Of a stretch of DNA of 64,000 nucleotides, positions 52,935 to 61,263 are shown one piece after another; positions within the stretch are counted from its first letter, which is position 1; each line of letters starts with the position of its first letter. Made by a program: the position numbers and the translations under genes. The notes below the pieces were generated by a model. It did not search any database. It saw nothing but the letters and a program-made list of their open reading frames with translations, and was not told where the DNA came from. Origin of the DNA: Allohahella sp002354735 (GTDB lineage Bacteria > Pseudomonadota > Gammaproteobacteria > Pseudomonadales > Oleiphilaceae); contig NZ_CP172312.1 of the NCBI RefSeq assembly GCF_047946665.1, positions 620,001-684,000 of the forward strand, written 5' to 3'.

Positions 52935-53426
52935 ATGAAGGCAGGATCTGGCGTGAGGATGGCAGTCGCTGCTGCTGTTGCGTGTATCACATTGGCAATA
53001 CAGGGCTGCGCAGACGACTCGAAGGCTGCTGAGACAACGGATTTCACCCGGATCAGCTCGGGTTCATACTCTGGCATTCAGACCAAGACGCTGACCATTT
53101 ACGACAACCAGGCAGATTTCGAAGCGGCTTATTACGCCGATACGGATTTGACGCTGCCTGCACCGATCATCGATTTTCAGCAAACGCTGGTGATCGGTGT
53201 CTTCATGGGCGAGCAGCCAATCCTGAGTAACAGTATCAGTGTAGAGTCCGTCGTTACTGACGACGAGAAGATCGTAGTCCAGGTAAAGTCTCTGGAATTG
53301 GCCGATGGTTGCATCAGTCAGCCCGCAGTAGGTTATCCGTATGAACTGGTCAGTATCGCCAGGCCTACCGGGAAGCAGATCCTCTTCGTCGAGTCGCTCG
53401 GCAGCAAGCCCTGTACCAGTGGCTGA
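52935..53426 (+). CDS. PrcB-like lipoprotein
   Basis: 163 residues with a lipoprotein signal (Ala-Ile-Gln-Gly-Cys, Cys at about residue 26). The mature part has the PrcB C-terminal domain look: Phe-Ser/Thr-x-Ile near the start, Val-Ile-Gly-Val-Phe-Met-Gly strand, and Pro-Tyr-Glu-Leu-Val-Ser-Ile-Ala-Arg at the end. PrcB is part of the Treponema dentilisin protease complex; bacterial homologues are mostly uncharacterised. It converges with the next gene with 4 bp between. Confidence 0.7.
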   Translation: MKAGSGVRMAVAAAVACITLAIQGCADDSKAAETTDFTRISSGSYSGIQTKTLTIYDNQADFEAAYYADTDLTLPAPIIDFQQTLVIGVFMGEQPILSNSISVESVVTDDEKIVVQVKSLELADGCISQPAVGYPYELVSIARPTGKQILFVESLGSKPCTSG

Positions 53427-53430
53427 GCTT

Positions 53431-54174
53431 TCATCTGTCGGGGCTATCAGAAGGCAGTGGTAGATTGCGCTCTGCGGTTAGCGCCCTGATCAGGGCCTGC
53501 CCCTCTTGCGTTGCCCGATTCACGTAGATCGCATGCGGGAATCGATCGAGAGCGCTTTCGGAGAACTGGTAGTCTGTCCGGTCCATCTTGAGCAGGTCCA
53601 TGATATACCAGCCGGTTTCCTGGATAGCGAGCACGTAGTCGATCCTGCCATGTGCGAGCATGCGGAAAGCCTGCGAAATATCATCGATGAACACGAGTTT
53701 GGCACCACTTTCGACCAGTTTGGCATTATACGCCTGCAATTTGCTCGACCTCGTCACCGCGATCTGACGGCCAGCGAGCTCTGTGAGATTCTGCCAGCGG
53801 AAGGGCGCATTTTCACGAGCTCTGAACAGCCCGTAAATAAAGTTGCCATCTTCAAGAACGAGTCTTATGGTGGTTTCGACATCACCCGCCTGAGGCACGT
53901 ATGAGGCATGCCAGGCTTCCCTGTCCATGGTTTGCTGGACGCGCCCTGGCGGCAGGAAGCGCGGGGCAATTTCGATACCTGAGCCCTGCAGTCGCTCACG
54001 CAGCAATGTGAAAGACGAGCCCTGTGAGGGTTCCGATTCGGTGGTGAAGGGGGGGTACTCGATTGTGAGGACCTTGACGATAGTTGAAGCGGGCAGTGGG
54101 GCGGTCTGAGCGTGAGTCATCAAAGCCGCCGAGGACAAGGTGAACGATATGAATGTCAACAGCAGTCTATTCAT
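53431..54174 (-). CDS. Periplasmic solute-binding protein, SBP_bac_3 type, orphan
   Basis: 247 residues from ATG 54174; the longer frame to 54291 adds a charged leader and is rejected. Signal peptide 1-22, then a family 3 binding fold with Glu-Tyr-Pro-Pro-Phe-Thr near residue 38 and Ala-Val-Thr-Arg-Ser-Ser (about 135). Ligand unknown. No permease or ATPase is adjacent, so like the protein at 37.2 kb it may act as a sensor or use a distant transporter. Confidence 0.83.
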   Translation of the reverse strand: MNRLLLTFISFTLSSAALMTHAQTAPLPASTIVKVLTIEYPPFTTESEPSQGSSFTLLRERLQGSGIEIAPRFLPPGRVQQTMDREAWHASYVPQAGDVETTIRLVLEDGNFIYGLFRARENAPFRWQNLTELAGRQIAVTRSSKLQAYNAKLVESGAKLVFIDDISQAFRMLAHGRIDYVLAIQETGWYIMDLLKMDRTDYQFSESALDRFPHAIYVNRATQEGQALIRALTAERNLPLPSDSPDR

Positions 54175-54332
54175 GGCAGTTTTCTCACGCTTACAGAACC
54201 CTTTAGTCTTCTCATCATAGATCGCCTGCGAGCACCGGTCCATGGCGACTTTTTCGGCAGGATATGGTGAGTTGACAGCGGAGGCCGACACGCCGTATCA
54301 GTATCCTTAGCGAGCAAGGGTTACACGAGAAC

Positions 54333-54902
54333 ATGACTATTTTCAGAACGCATCTACTGATGCTGCTGGCTTGGGCGGCGACAGCGTCATATGCCGACGA
54401 CTACTGTGCTTATGGCCATACAAACCAGCTGGTATGGAACGAGCACTTCGAGCGTTCGCTGAACGAATTTTTCGTCGGTAGCCGCGCAAGCCTGTTCTGG
54501 AGTAACTCGGCAATAGCTGACCAGGTGCTCACCGGTCTTGGCGGCCCACCAGAGAAGCTCAGACCGCTGAGTGAGGGATACGTGCTGGCCAGCGCTTGCC
54601 GAGCCGACAGTTGTCCCGAAAAAGCTGCAGTAGTGCTGTCCTGTCCTGACACCGTCGAGGCCGTGGCTGTTATTCACTACACCTGCCAGGAATCTGCAGA
54701 ATGGCAAATCTGCACCGATAAGCCTGTGCTCACACTGTTCCGGGACAAGAACAAGGCGTCACCTGTTGCGAGCAGCGCGCTCAAGGCCTGGGCGATCAAT
54801 GCGGTACCGAAGCGCCTCCTACCGTTGACCTATGACTATCGAGATCGTCATAACGATCTCATGGAGGCGCCGGTCTTTCATGGCGTTAGTGTGCTGCGGT
54901 GA
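54333..54902 (+). CDS. Hypothetical secreted cysteine-containing protein, coupled to the Kef antiporter
   Basis: 189 residues, signal peptide 1-21, then about 168 residues with seven cysteines spaced as if forming disulfides (for example Cys-Arg-Ala-Asp-Ser-Cys near residue 90), so it is likely a folded periplasmic protein. No family recognised. Its TGA overlaps the antiporter GTG by 4 bp, so both are made together; a regulatory or accessory role for the antiporter is possible but unproven. Confidence 0.6.
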   Translation: MTIFRTHLLMLLAWAATASYADDYCAYGHTNQLVWNEHFERSLNEFFVGSRASLFWSNSAIADQVLTGLGGPPEKLRPLSEGYVLASACRADSCPEKAAVVLSCPDTVEAVAVIHYTCQESAEWQICTDKPVLTLFRDKNKASPVASSALKAWAINAVPKRLLPLTYDYRDRHNDLMEAPVFHGVSVLR

Positions 54903-56794
54903 CCGAGTATTTTATTCAGGCTTTCGTCTATCTCGTGGCCGCCGTAATCGCTGTGCCGCTCGCCAAACGTTGGGGCCTGGGCTCTGTACTTGGTTATCTG
55001 GTGGCGGGAGTCGTCATAGGGCCGGTTACCGGACTGGTAGGGCAAGAGACTAATACCATCCAGCACTTCGCAGAATTCGGCGTCGTCATGATGCTTTTTC
55101 TCGTCGGCATGGAGCTGGATCCGAAGGCCCTGTGGGCGATGCGGGTCCGCTTGGTTGGTCTGGGGGGACTGCAGGTTGTCCTGACGGCGGGTGCAGGGAT
55201 GGGCATAGCGAGCTGGCTGGGTCTGCCCTGGCAAAGCGCCATCGCCGTCGGCCTGATTTTCGCCCTGTCGTCGACTGCAATAGTTCTGCAGACCCTGAAC
55301 GAAAAGGGACTTTCCAAAACCGATGGCGGACGCAGTGCATTTTCGGTGCTGCTGTTTCAGGACATCGCAGTCATTCCAATGCTCGCCCTCATACCTTTGC
55401 TGGCACTGCCAGAACTTGCGGGCGTCATCAATGATACGGGTGCCCATTCGGACAGTATCAGCCTGGTCACCCATTTGCCGGGCTGGGCGCATGCCCTAGT
55501 CGTGGTTGGCGCAATTGCCGCGGTCATCGCCGGTGGCGTCTTTCTCAGCAAGCCGCTGTTCCGCTATGTGGCGCAGTCGGGTCTTCGTGAGGTATTCACG
55601 GCAACGGCATTGATGCTCGTGATTGGCATCGCCGCCCTGATGGCATTGGTGAACCTGTCGCCCGCACTCGGCGCTTTTCTCGCTGGCGTGGTGCTGGCTA
55701 ACAGCGAATTTCGCCACGAACTTGAAGCCAACCTTGAACCGTTCAAGGGTCTGTTACTGGGTCTCTTTTTCATCACGGTTGGGGCGGGTATCAACTTCGA
55801 CGTCCTGCAGGCCGAATGGGACACGATTCTCGGGCTCAGCCTGGCTGTCATTGTAGTGAAGGCGCTGATCCTGCTGGGGCTAGCCCTGCTTTTCAAAATC
55901 AAGGGGAGTAACGGCTGGCTCTTTATGCTTGGTCTCGCGCAGGCTGGAGAGTTTGGTTTCGTGTTGCTCACATACAGTGTCCAGAACAGCGTCATCGCCG
56001 TTGAAACGTCGCAGATCCTGTCGGTGGTGGTGGCGTTTTCGATGTTTCTCACGCCAGCACTATTCATTCTCTACGACCGGGTCGTCCTGCCGAGATATAG
56101 AAGTGCGCAAAACGATGCGCGGGAAGCGGACACGATAGACGATCAGGCGCCCGTCATTGTGGCAGGTGTCGGCCGCTTCGGACAGATCGTCTGTCGTCTG
56201 CTGCGGGCCAATAATATTCCAATCGTCGTCCTGGATCATGAAATTGCGCAGATCGAGAACGTTCGTCAGATTAATATCAAGAGCTTCTTTGGCGATGCGA
56301 GCCGTTCGGACCTGCTTGAGACAGCAGGTATCGAACATGCACGGCTATTGGTTGTTGCGATAGACGACCGTGAGCGGGCGGTCGAGATGGTTCAGCACGT
56401 CAAACAGTTTCATCCTGGTGTGTGGATACTCGCGCGGGCATTTGACCGTGGTCATGGCTACCGGCTGCGTGTCGCTGGTGCTGATGACATTGTTAGCGAA
56501 ACCTATCATTCGGCACTTGAAGCTGGCAGCCATGCCCTCACAGCGATGGGCGTGCACCCTCTGCGAGCGAAGCGGATGACCACGGCTTTCGTGAACAAGG
56601 AAAACGCGCATGAAGATGAATTGTTCCAGGCCTGGAAAGAAATGGACGGGGGTGTGGATTTCAGCCCGCGTTATGGCGAGCTGTTCATGAAACTCGAGGA
56701 AGCCTTGAGCAGTGCCATGCAGCAGGATTTCGAGACTCCAGCCCATGTCGAGGAACCGATCTGGGCGGCACCTGAATCAGAGACTGAACGCTGA
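54899..56794 (+). CDS. Kef-type CPA2 monovalent cation/proton antiporter with RCK domain
   Basis: 631 residues from GTG 54899. The CPA2 membrane domain (about 1-380) has twelve or so helices including Gly-Tyr-Leu-Val-Ala-Gly-Val-Val-Ile-Gly-Pro (about 32-42) and Leu-Ser-Ser-Thr-Ala-Ile-Val-Leu-Gln (about 122-130). The RCK_N domain (about 418-540) has the NAD-binding Gly-Val-Gly-Arg-Phe-Gly-Gln. It exchanges K+ or Na+ for protons; KefB/KefC proteins protect against electrophiles under glutathione control. It follows the hypothetical secreted gene by a 4-bp overlap. Confidence 0.92.
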   Translation: MTEYFIQAFVYLVAAVIAVPLAKRWGLGSVLGYLVAGVVIGPVTGLVGQETNTIQHFAEFGVVMMLFLVGMELDPKALWAMRVRLVGLGGLQVVLTAGAGMGIASWLGLPWQSAIAVGLIFALSSTAIVLQTLNEKGLSKTDGGRSAFSVLLFQDIAVIPMLALIPLLALPELAGVINDTGAHSDSISLVTHLPGWAHALVVVGAIAAVIAGGVFLSKPLFRYVAQSGLREVFTATALMLVIGIAALMALVNLSPALGAFLAGVVLANSEFRHELEANLEPFKGLLLGLFFITVGAGINFDVLQAEWDTILGLSLAVIVVKALILLGLALLFKIKGSNGWLFMLGLAQAGEFGFVLLTYSVQNSVIAVETSQILSVVVAFSMFLTPALFILYDRVVLPRYRSAQNDAREADTIDDQAPVIVAGVGRFGQIVCRLLRANNIPIVVLDHEIAQIENVRQINIKSFFGDASRSDLLETAGIEHARLLVVAIDDRERAVEMVQHVKQFHPGVWILARAFDRGHGYRLRVAGADDIVSETYHSALEAGSHALTAMGVHPLRAKRMTTAFVNKENAHEDELFQAWKEMDGGVDFSPRYGELFMKLEEALSSAMQQDFETPAHVEEPIWAAPESETER

Positions 56795-56807
56795 CCTGCG
56801 GGTACAG

Positions 56808-57134
56808 TCAGTCGGTAATGGAAGCCAGTGCCTCCTTGATGGTTCGGTCGTTGACCGGGCGGACCAGACGGTTGATCTCCTGACCATCCTTGAGAAACAC
56901 GAGCGTTGGCCAAAGCTTTACCCGAAACGCGCGTCCCAGCGGTTTACCCTTGCCATCTTCGATCTTCAGATGTGGTACCTCGGGATGCGCTGAGAGCGCC
57001 ATGTTCAGATGCGCCTGGGCGGCTTGGCAGTGTCCGCACCAGGGCGTCCCGAACTCGATCAATGCCGGTCCCTTCATGGCCTCCACGTCAGCCAGCGCTG
57101 GTTCCTCTGCCTCATAGCGGGTGCTCATCGTCAT
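56808..57134 (-). CDS. Thioredoxin-family protein
   Basis: 108 residues from ATG 57134, which has AAGGAG upstream. The active site Trp-Cys-Gly-His-Cys (about residues 32-36) differs from Trp-Cys-Gly-Pro-Cys of true thioredoxin and gives a more oxidising pair. The cis-Pro (Leu-Trp-Pro-Thr-Leu, about 74-78) and the C-terminal helix are present. Cytosolic. It converges with the Kef gene and lies 80 bp upstream of the DUF3096 stop, on the opposite strand to its neighbours on either side. Confidence 0.9.
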   Translation of the reverse strand: MTMSTRYEAEEPALADVEAMKGPALIEFGTPWCGHCQAAQAHLNMALSAHPEVPHLKIEDGKGKPLGRAFRVKLWPTLVFLKDGQEINRLVRPVNDRTIKEALASITD

Positions 57135-57213
57135 GCCGTCTCTCCTTCCTGCCTGTTCGCGGTAAGATACGAACACGGCACCGAATGGATTCACCCGAAT
57201 GACGGGGACTGGC

Positions 57214-57357
57214 TCAGATTTTCAGGCCAAAGATCTGAATGAGACCAATGGCGATAAGGTAGATCGCGACGACGTAGTTCAGCAGCTTCGGACTGAGCAG
57301 AATGAGTATGCCGGCCAGGATTGAAAGCAGTGGGATAAGCTGTATGTGTAAAGTCAT
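57214..57357 (-). CDS. DUF3096 small membrane protein
   Basis: 47 residues from ATG 57357; the longer frame to 57528 overlaps the EamA gene and is rejected. Two membrane helices with a Gly-Ile-Leu-Ile-Leu-Leu-Ser-Pro-Lys turn (about 17-25), then Tyr-Leu-Ile-Ala-Ile-Gly-Leu-Ile-Gln-Ile, fit DUF3096. Function unknown. It lies upstream of the thioredoxin gene on the same strand. Confidence 0.7.
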   Translation of the reverse strand: MTLHIQLIPLLSILAGILILLSPKLLNYVVAIYLIAIGLIQIFGLKI

Positions 57358-57516
57358 GGTGTTCTCGCTGCAGCAGATATGAGTAAAGTTGAAACGCTTC
57401 TTCATAGTAGCAGCCAAGTTGGCCACTGACAGCGTATATTGAGCCTCAAGCAACAGAGGCGGGTTGATGAGGTCGATCGGACGGCAAGGCAGGTGCCTGA
57501 CTTGAAAGTGGATGTC

Positions 57517-58395
57517 ATGAAGGCTCATTTCCTGGTGCTGCTGGCTACTCTCCTCGTTGCAGGCTCATTTATCGCTTCGGCCGCGCTGGCAAAGGTTTTG
57601 AACCCGTATTCTCTGACGCTACTGCGCTTTGTCTGCTCGGTCGTGATACTTGCGCCGTTTATTTTCCTACAACCAGTCATGCGCGCCCGGCTATGCTCGG
57701 TACTGCCGCGTGCGCTCATCATCAGCTTCTTTTTCTCGGCATTTTTTGTATGCATGTTCGAGGCGCTGAAGACAACGAGCGCGCTGAACACGGCCGCCAT
57801 TTACACCCTGGTACCGCTTATTACAGCTGTTATAAGCCGGCTTGTGTTGCGTGAGCAGCTGGCCATTCCTCGCGTCGCTATCTACCTGCTGGGGGCGGCT
57901 GGCGCCTGTTGGGTCATCTTCACGGGGCAGTCAGCCGGTGTTGTTTCACTCACACTGAATCAGGGTGACCTGATCTTTCTCGGTGGCGCGGTGCTGATGG
58001 CCTGCTACGCAGTTTCGATGAAATTGCTCTACCGTAATGACGAAATGATTCTTCTGGTTTTCGCAATTCTGCTCGGCGGCTGTATCTGGATGAGCCTGGC
58101 CCTCATGTTGACCGGCAACGCGCCTCACTGGCAGCTGCTGGACGGCACCGCAATCTATCAGATGGCTTACCTCGTCCTGGGCGCCACGATTGGAACTGTT
58201 TACCTCTTTCAGCGAACCATAGTCGCGCTCGGGCCGAGCCGTGTAAACGCCTATATCTACCTCAATCCCGCCTGTGTTGCGTTGCTGGCGCTTGTCATCG
58301 ATGATGAATCGATTGCGCTGACGGTGTTGCCAGGCATCATCGCCACTGTATTAGCCACTATGCTGCTGCAGAGGCGGGGGCCGGGCGCGCGCTGA
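57517..58395 (+). CDS. EamA/DMT-family transporter
   Basis: 292 residues from ATG 57517; upstream in-frame codons reach 57439 but lack a signal of translation. About ten membrane helices in two EamA repeats: the first has Leu-Arg-Phe-Val-Cys-Ser-Val (about 37-43) and Thr-Ser-Ala-Leu-Asn-Thr-Ala-Ala-Ile-Tyr-Thr-Leu-Val-Pro (about 87-100), the second ends with Ala-Tyr-Ile-Tyr-Leu-Asn-Pro near residue 247. Substrate unknown. It is followed by the Dps gene. Confidence 0.88.
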   Translation: MKAHFLVLLATLLVAGSFIASAALAKVLNPYSLTLLRFVCSVVILAPFIFLQPVMRARLCSVLPRALIISFFFSAFFVCMFEALKTTSALNTAAIYTLVPLITAVISRLVLREQLAIPRVAIYLLGAAGACWVIFTGQSAGVVSLTLNQGDLIFLGGAVLMACYAVSMKLLYRNDEMILLVFAILLGGCIWMSLALMLTGNAPHWQLLDGTAIYQMAYLVLGATIGTVYLFQRTIVALGPSRVNAYIYLNPACVALLALVIDDESIALTVLPGIIATVLATMLLQRRGPGAR

Positions 58396-58499
58396 TTCGC
58401 CGATCGACTTCGCTCAAAGCAGTCTGCGTCCGCGTGGCCTTTCGTATAACTGACACTCGCACTTGCGACATTCGCTTCACCAGAACAGGACACACACAA

Positions 58500-58970
58500 A
58501 TGACAGGTATTGATATCGGCATCGATAAGGATCACCGAACAGCGATAGCAGAGGGCCTCAAGCGCCTGCTGGCTGACACCTACACGCTGTATCTGCAGAC
58601 GCATAATTTTCACTGGAACGTAACCGGTCCAGCCTTCCGCGAACTGCACCTGATGTTCGAAGAGCACTACACCGAACTTGCAGTGGCGGTGGATGACATT
58701 GCTGAGCGTATCAGAACGCTCGATGTCGCAGCGCCCGGCACTTACAAGGAGTTCGCAAGGCTCAGCTCCATCAAGGAGGTTGATGGTGTGCCTGGCTCGG
58801 ATGAAATGGTCGACCTGTTGACCAAGGGGCATGAGCAGGTCGTACGAACCTCGCGGGAGGTGCTCAAGGTAGCACAGGAGGGCGATGATGAATCAACCGC
58901 TGCGCTGGTTTCGGATCGCATGCGGGTGCATGAGAAAACCTCGTGGATGCTCAGAGCCATCAGGAAATAG
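58500..58970 (+). CDS. dps: Dps-family ferritin-like DNA-protection protein
   Basis: 156 residues from ATG 58500; the longer frame to 58434 is rejected. A four-helix Dps subunit with ferroxidase ligands at the dimer interface: H38 in Phe-His-Trp-Asn, H50, E54, D65 and E69, aligning with the E. coli Dps set. The N-terminal tail is acidic, so direct DNA binding is less certain. Twelve subunits oxidise ferrous iron with hydrogen peroxide, which fits the KatG gene elsewhere in the window. Confidence 0.93.
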   Translation: MTGIDIGIDKDHRTAIAEGLKRLLADTYTLYLQTHNFHWNVTGPAFRELHLMFEEHYTELAVAVDDIAERIRTLDVAAPGTYKEFARLSSIKEVDGVPGSDEMVDLLTKGHEQVVRTSREVLKVAQEGDDESTAALVSDRMRVHEKTSWMLRAIRK

Positions 58971-58984
58971 TTGACGATCTTGAG

Positions 58985-59461
58985 TTGACTGCGAGCCGCT
59001 TGAATATCGGTGTAATCGCCGACACCCATGGTTTGCTCCGCCCGCAGGCAGAACAGGCCCTCGCGGGCGTTGATCTAATTATTCACGCTGGTGACGTGGG
59101 CAAAGGTGATGTGCTCGAACGGCTCGGGCAAATTGCGCCAGTGGTCGGGATTCGGGGCAACATCGATACCAGTGGCCCCGCAGCTCAGCTGCCAGATACC
59201 AGGGTCCTGGAGCTGGCAGGCCATCGGGTATTTTTACTGCACGATATCAAAATGCTCGAGCAGCCGGCTGCGGCGGGCTGTGACATCATCATCGCAGGCC
59301 ACTCACATAAACCTCGAAATGAGATGCTTGATGGTGTGCTGTATTTCAACCCAGGCGGGGCAGGTCGCAGGCGCTTCACACTGCCAATTACGGTGGGGCA
59401 TCTGGCGCTTGCCGAAGGATCATTCGTGGGCACCATTATCGAACTGGAGCAGTCCGCCTGA
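58985..59461 (+). CDS. YfcE-type metallophosphoesterase
   Basis: 158 residues if TTG 58985 is the start; GTG 58943 (overlapping dps) and TTG 59000 are alternatives. The calcineurin-like motifs are complete: Ala-Asp-Thr-His-Gly near the start, Gly-Asp-Val, Gly-Asn-Ile-Asp, and Gly-His-Ser-His-Lys-Pro near residue 100, giving two metal ions. YfcE/MJ0936 members cleave phosphodiesters. No partner gene suggests its substrate; it sits 15 nt after dps and may share the transcript. Confidence 0.85.
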   Translation: MTASRLNIGVIADTHGLLRPQAEQALAGVDLIIHAGDVGKGDVLERLGQIAPVVGIRGNIDTSGPAAQLPDTRVLELAGHRVFLLHDIKMLEQPAAAGCDIIIAGHSHKPRNEMLDGVLYFNPGGAGRRRFTLPITVGHLALAEGSFVGTIIELEQSA

Positions 59462-59549
59462 GGGCGTGGTACCGCTATCGGCAGACGAATCGCCCGAAAG
59501 CTTCGCCTCGGGGCGCATAGGCAGTTTTCGCAAGGAGCATCGCGCCTGA

Positions 59550-59984
59550 ATGTTAGCCTTCCTGATACTACACATCACAGCGCTGTTACTGTGGGTGGCT
59601 TCTTTGATGTATCTGCCGGCTTTGATTGCAAGCGGGTATGAGTGTAATGCCCAGCGTGTGGTTGGAGCAGAACGGTCTGTTGTGCTCGCCCGACTACTGT
59701 TCACAAAAATTGCTACGCCAGCTGCGCTGGTGGCCATCGTTGCGGGCACAGTAGTGTTTGTGCTCAATAGAACGGTTGACGCCTGGCTCATTATCAAGTT
59801 GACGCTGGTGACGGGTCTGGTGGTCGCTCACTGTACAACAGGTTTTCTGGTTGTTCGGAGCGAAGCGGCAAAGCCAAGGCCGGTCGTCCTTTGGTGTTGG
59901 CTCACTGCGACGTTTTCTGCGGCCTTGGCTACGGGCATCGTATGGATCGTGCTGGGCAAGCCGGATATTGAGCGTCTGCTGTGA
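59550..59984 (+). CDS. CopD/HemJ-like membrane protein of the oxidase cluster
   Basis: 144 residues with four membrane helices. The N-terminal Leu-His-Ile-Thr-Ala-Leu-Leu-Leu-Trp and Tyr-Leu-Pro-Ala-Leu resemble HemJ/CopD proteins (HemJ makes protoporphyrin; CopD moves copper). The conserved His of HemJ is at residue 8. Such genes occur beside cytochrome oxidase genes, so a haem or copper role in assembly is likely. It precedes the DUF2231 gene, which lies on the other strand. Confidence 0.75.
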   Translation: MLAFLILHITALLLWVASLMYLPALIASGYECNAQRVVGAERSVVLARLLFTKIATPAALVAIVAGTVVFVLNRTVDAWLIIKLTLVTGLVVAHCTTGFLVVRSEAAKPRPVVLWCWLTATFSAALATGIVWIVLGKPDIERLL

Positions 59985-60007
59985 AGCGCTATGCACTACG
60001 CCATGAG

Positions 60008-60490
60008 CTAACTGCCGTGTCTGCGCTCGGCCATCTTGTCGGGGGATACTGCTACCGCCTGGTCATAAACGAGGAGCCCGCCAAGCAGGCTGGCAAGTGC
60101 AATCATGAGTCCGCTGAGCAAGGACAGATACAGGCCCCACGGCGAAACGACTTCGTCATGAGGCTCGACGATCCGGAGCAGCCAGTTCAGCGTCGATATC
60201 GACAGCAGCATGACAGCCAATATCGCATGGCACCACGCCGCAATGAGATTGCGGATCTCTCTGACCAGAACGAGATCCATAAATCCGATTGCACCAGAAA
60301 CCCAGCCACCTACCGTTCCCACGCCGACCAGCCAGAGGCTCGCTCGGGCCCAGAAGCTATCGGCGGTGTAGAGGTAAGCCAGATCTGCGGGTATCAGCAT
60401 GAGCAAGGCAGCGACTGGAAAGTGAATGAGCATCGGATGAATCGGATGACCAAGAATCGACATCTTGCTGGGAATGGATTCTCGGGCCAT
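60008..60490 (-). CDS. DUF2231 membrane protein
   Basis: 160 residues from ATG 60490; ATG 60496 and 60463 are alternatives and the frame to 60616 crosses the coxB start. Four membrane helices and the DUF2231 opening Leu-Gly-His-Pro-Ile-His-Pro-Met-Leu-Ile-His-Phe-Pro (about residues 13-25), whose histidines suggest haem or metal binding. Function unknown; such genes are common beside cytochrome oxidase clusters. Divergent from coxB with a 65-bp shared promoter gap. Confidence 0.85.
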   Translation of the reverse strand: MARESIPSKMSILGHPIHPMLIHFPVAALLMLIPADLAYLYTADSFWARASLWLVGVGTVGGWVSGAIGFMDLVLVREIRNLIAAWCHAILAVMLLSISTLNWLLRIVEPHDEVVSPWGLYLSLLSGLMIALASLLGGLLVYDQAVAVSPDKMAERRHGS

Positions 60491-60555
60491 GAACATCACT
60501 CTGGTGGGTCCGCGCTGCGGGACGTGGGCTTCGGTATGCGAGGTATTACGTGCGT

Positions 60556-61263
60556 ATGAAGGACCGTAGCTCAATCCAGTTCTGCGCTGCAAGCCTCTGT
60601 GGCTTGCTCTCCGCATGCTCAGGTCCGCTGTCCTCGCTAGATCCGGCGGGCCCCCATGCGGCCACAGCAGCGCAACTCTGGTGGGGCATGTTCGCCTTCC
60701 TCACTGCCGTCTTTCTAATCGTTATAATTCTATGGCTCTATGCCATGAAGAGAAAACCCGGGCGCGTTTCTGACGAGAAGGCACAGCGTATTCAGAATCG
60801 CTGGATTCTTGGTGGCGGTCTTGCACTCCCTATCGTCAGTATCAGTCTCATTCTGCTGATCGGCATCCCGGCGGGCCGAAGTATGTTGCCGCTTCCACCG
60901 CAACAGGGCGAGGCGCTGAGGGTCGACGTTCAGGCGGCGCAATGGCAGTGGCGGGTCAGTTATCCCAATATCGATGTGACGTTGACAAACGAGCTTCACA
61001 TACCTGCGGGGCAGGCGGTAGACGTTCATTTGACCACCGCCGATGTCATTCATTCCTTTTGGGTGCCGAGACTGGCCGGCAAGCTGGATACGATACCAGG
61101 GCGTACCAATGTGCTCCGTCTGGAGGCGACTTCTCCGGGGGTGTATCTGGGCCAGTGTGCAGAGTTTTGTGGTCTCGAACATGCCGCCATGAAATTCGCT
61201 GTTATCGCACATTCGCCAGCCGATTTCGAAGCCTGGCTGAAGGAGAAGCAGGACAATGACTGA
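60556..61263 (+). CDS. coxB: Cytochrome c oxidase subunit II (lipoprotein type)
   Basis: 235 residues from ATG 60556 (GTG 60550 also in frame). A lipobox Leu-Leu-Ser-Ala-Cys (about residues 17-21) predicts a lipid anchor. Two membrane helices (about 42-63 and 80-100) precede the periplasmic CuA domain (about 115-225): His in His-Ser-Phe-Trp-Val-Pro and Cys-Ala-Glu-Phe-Cys-Gly-Leu-Glu-His-Ala-Ala-Met give the full CuA set. No cytochrome c domain is attached. It receives electrons from cytochrome c. It overlaps ctaD by 8 bp. Confidence 0.94.
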   Translation: MKDRSSIQFCAASLCGLLSACSGPLSSLDPAGPHAATAAQLWWGMFAFLTAVFLIVIILWLYAMKRKPGRVSDEKAQRIQNRWILGGGLALPIVSISLILLIGIPAGRSMLPLPPQQGEALRVDVQAAQWQWRVSYPNIDVTLTNELHIPAGQAVDVHLTTADVIHSFWVPRLAGKLDTIPGRTNVLRLEATSPGVYLGQCAEFCGLEHAAMKFAVIAHSPADFEAWLKEKQDND

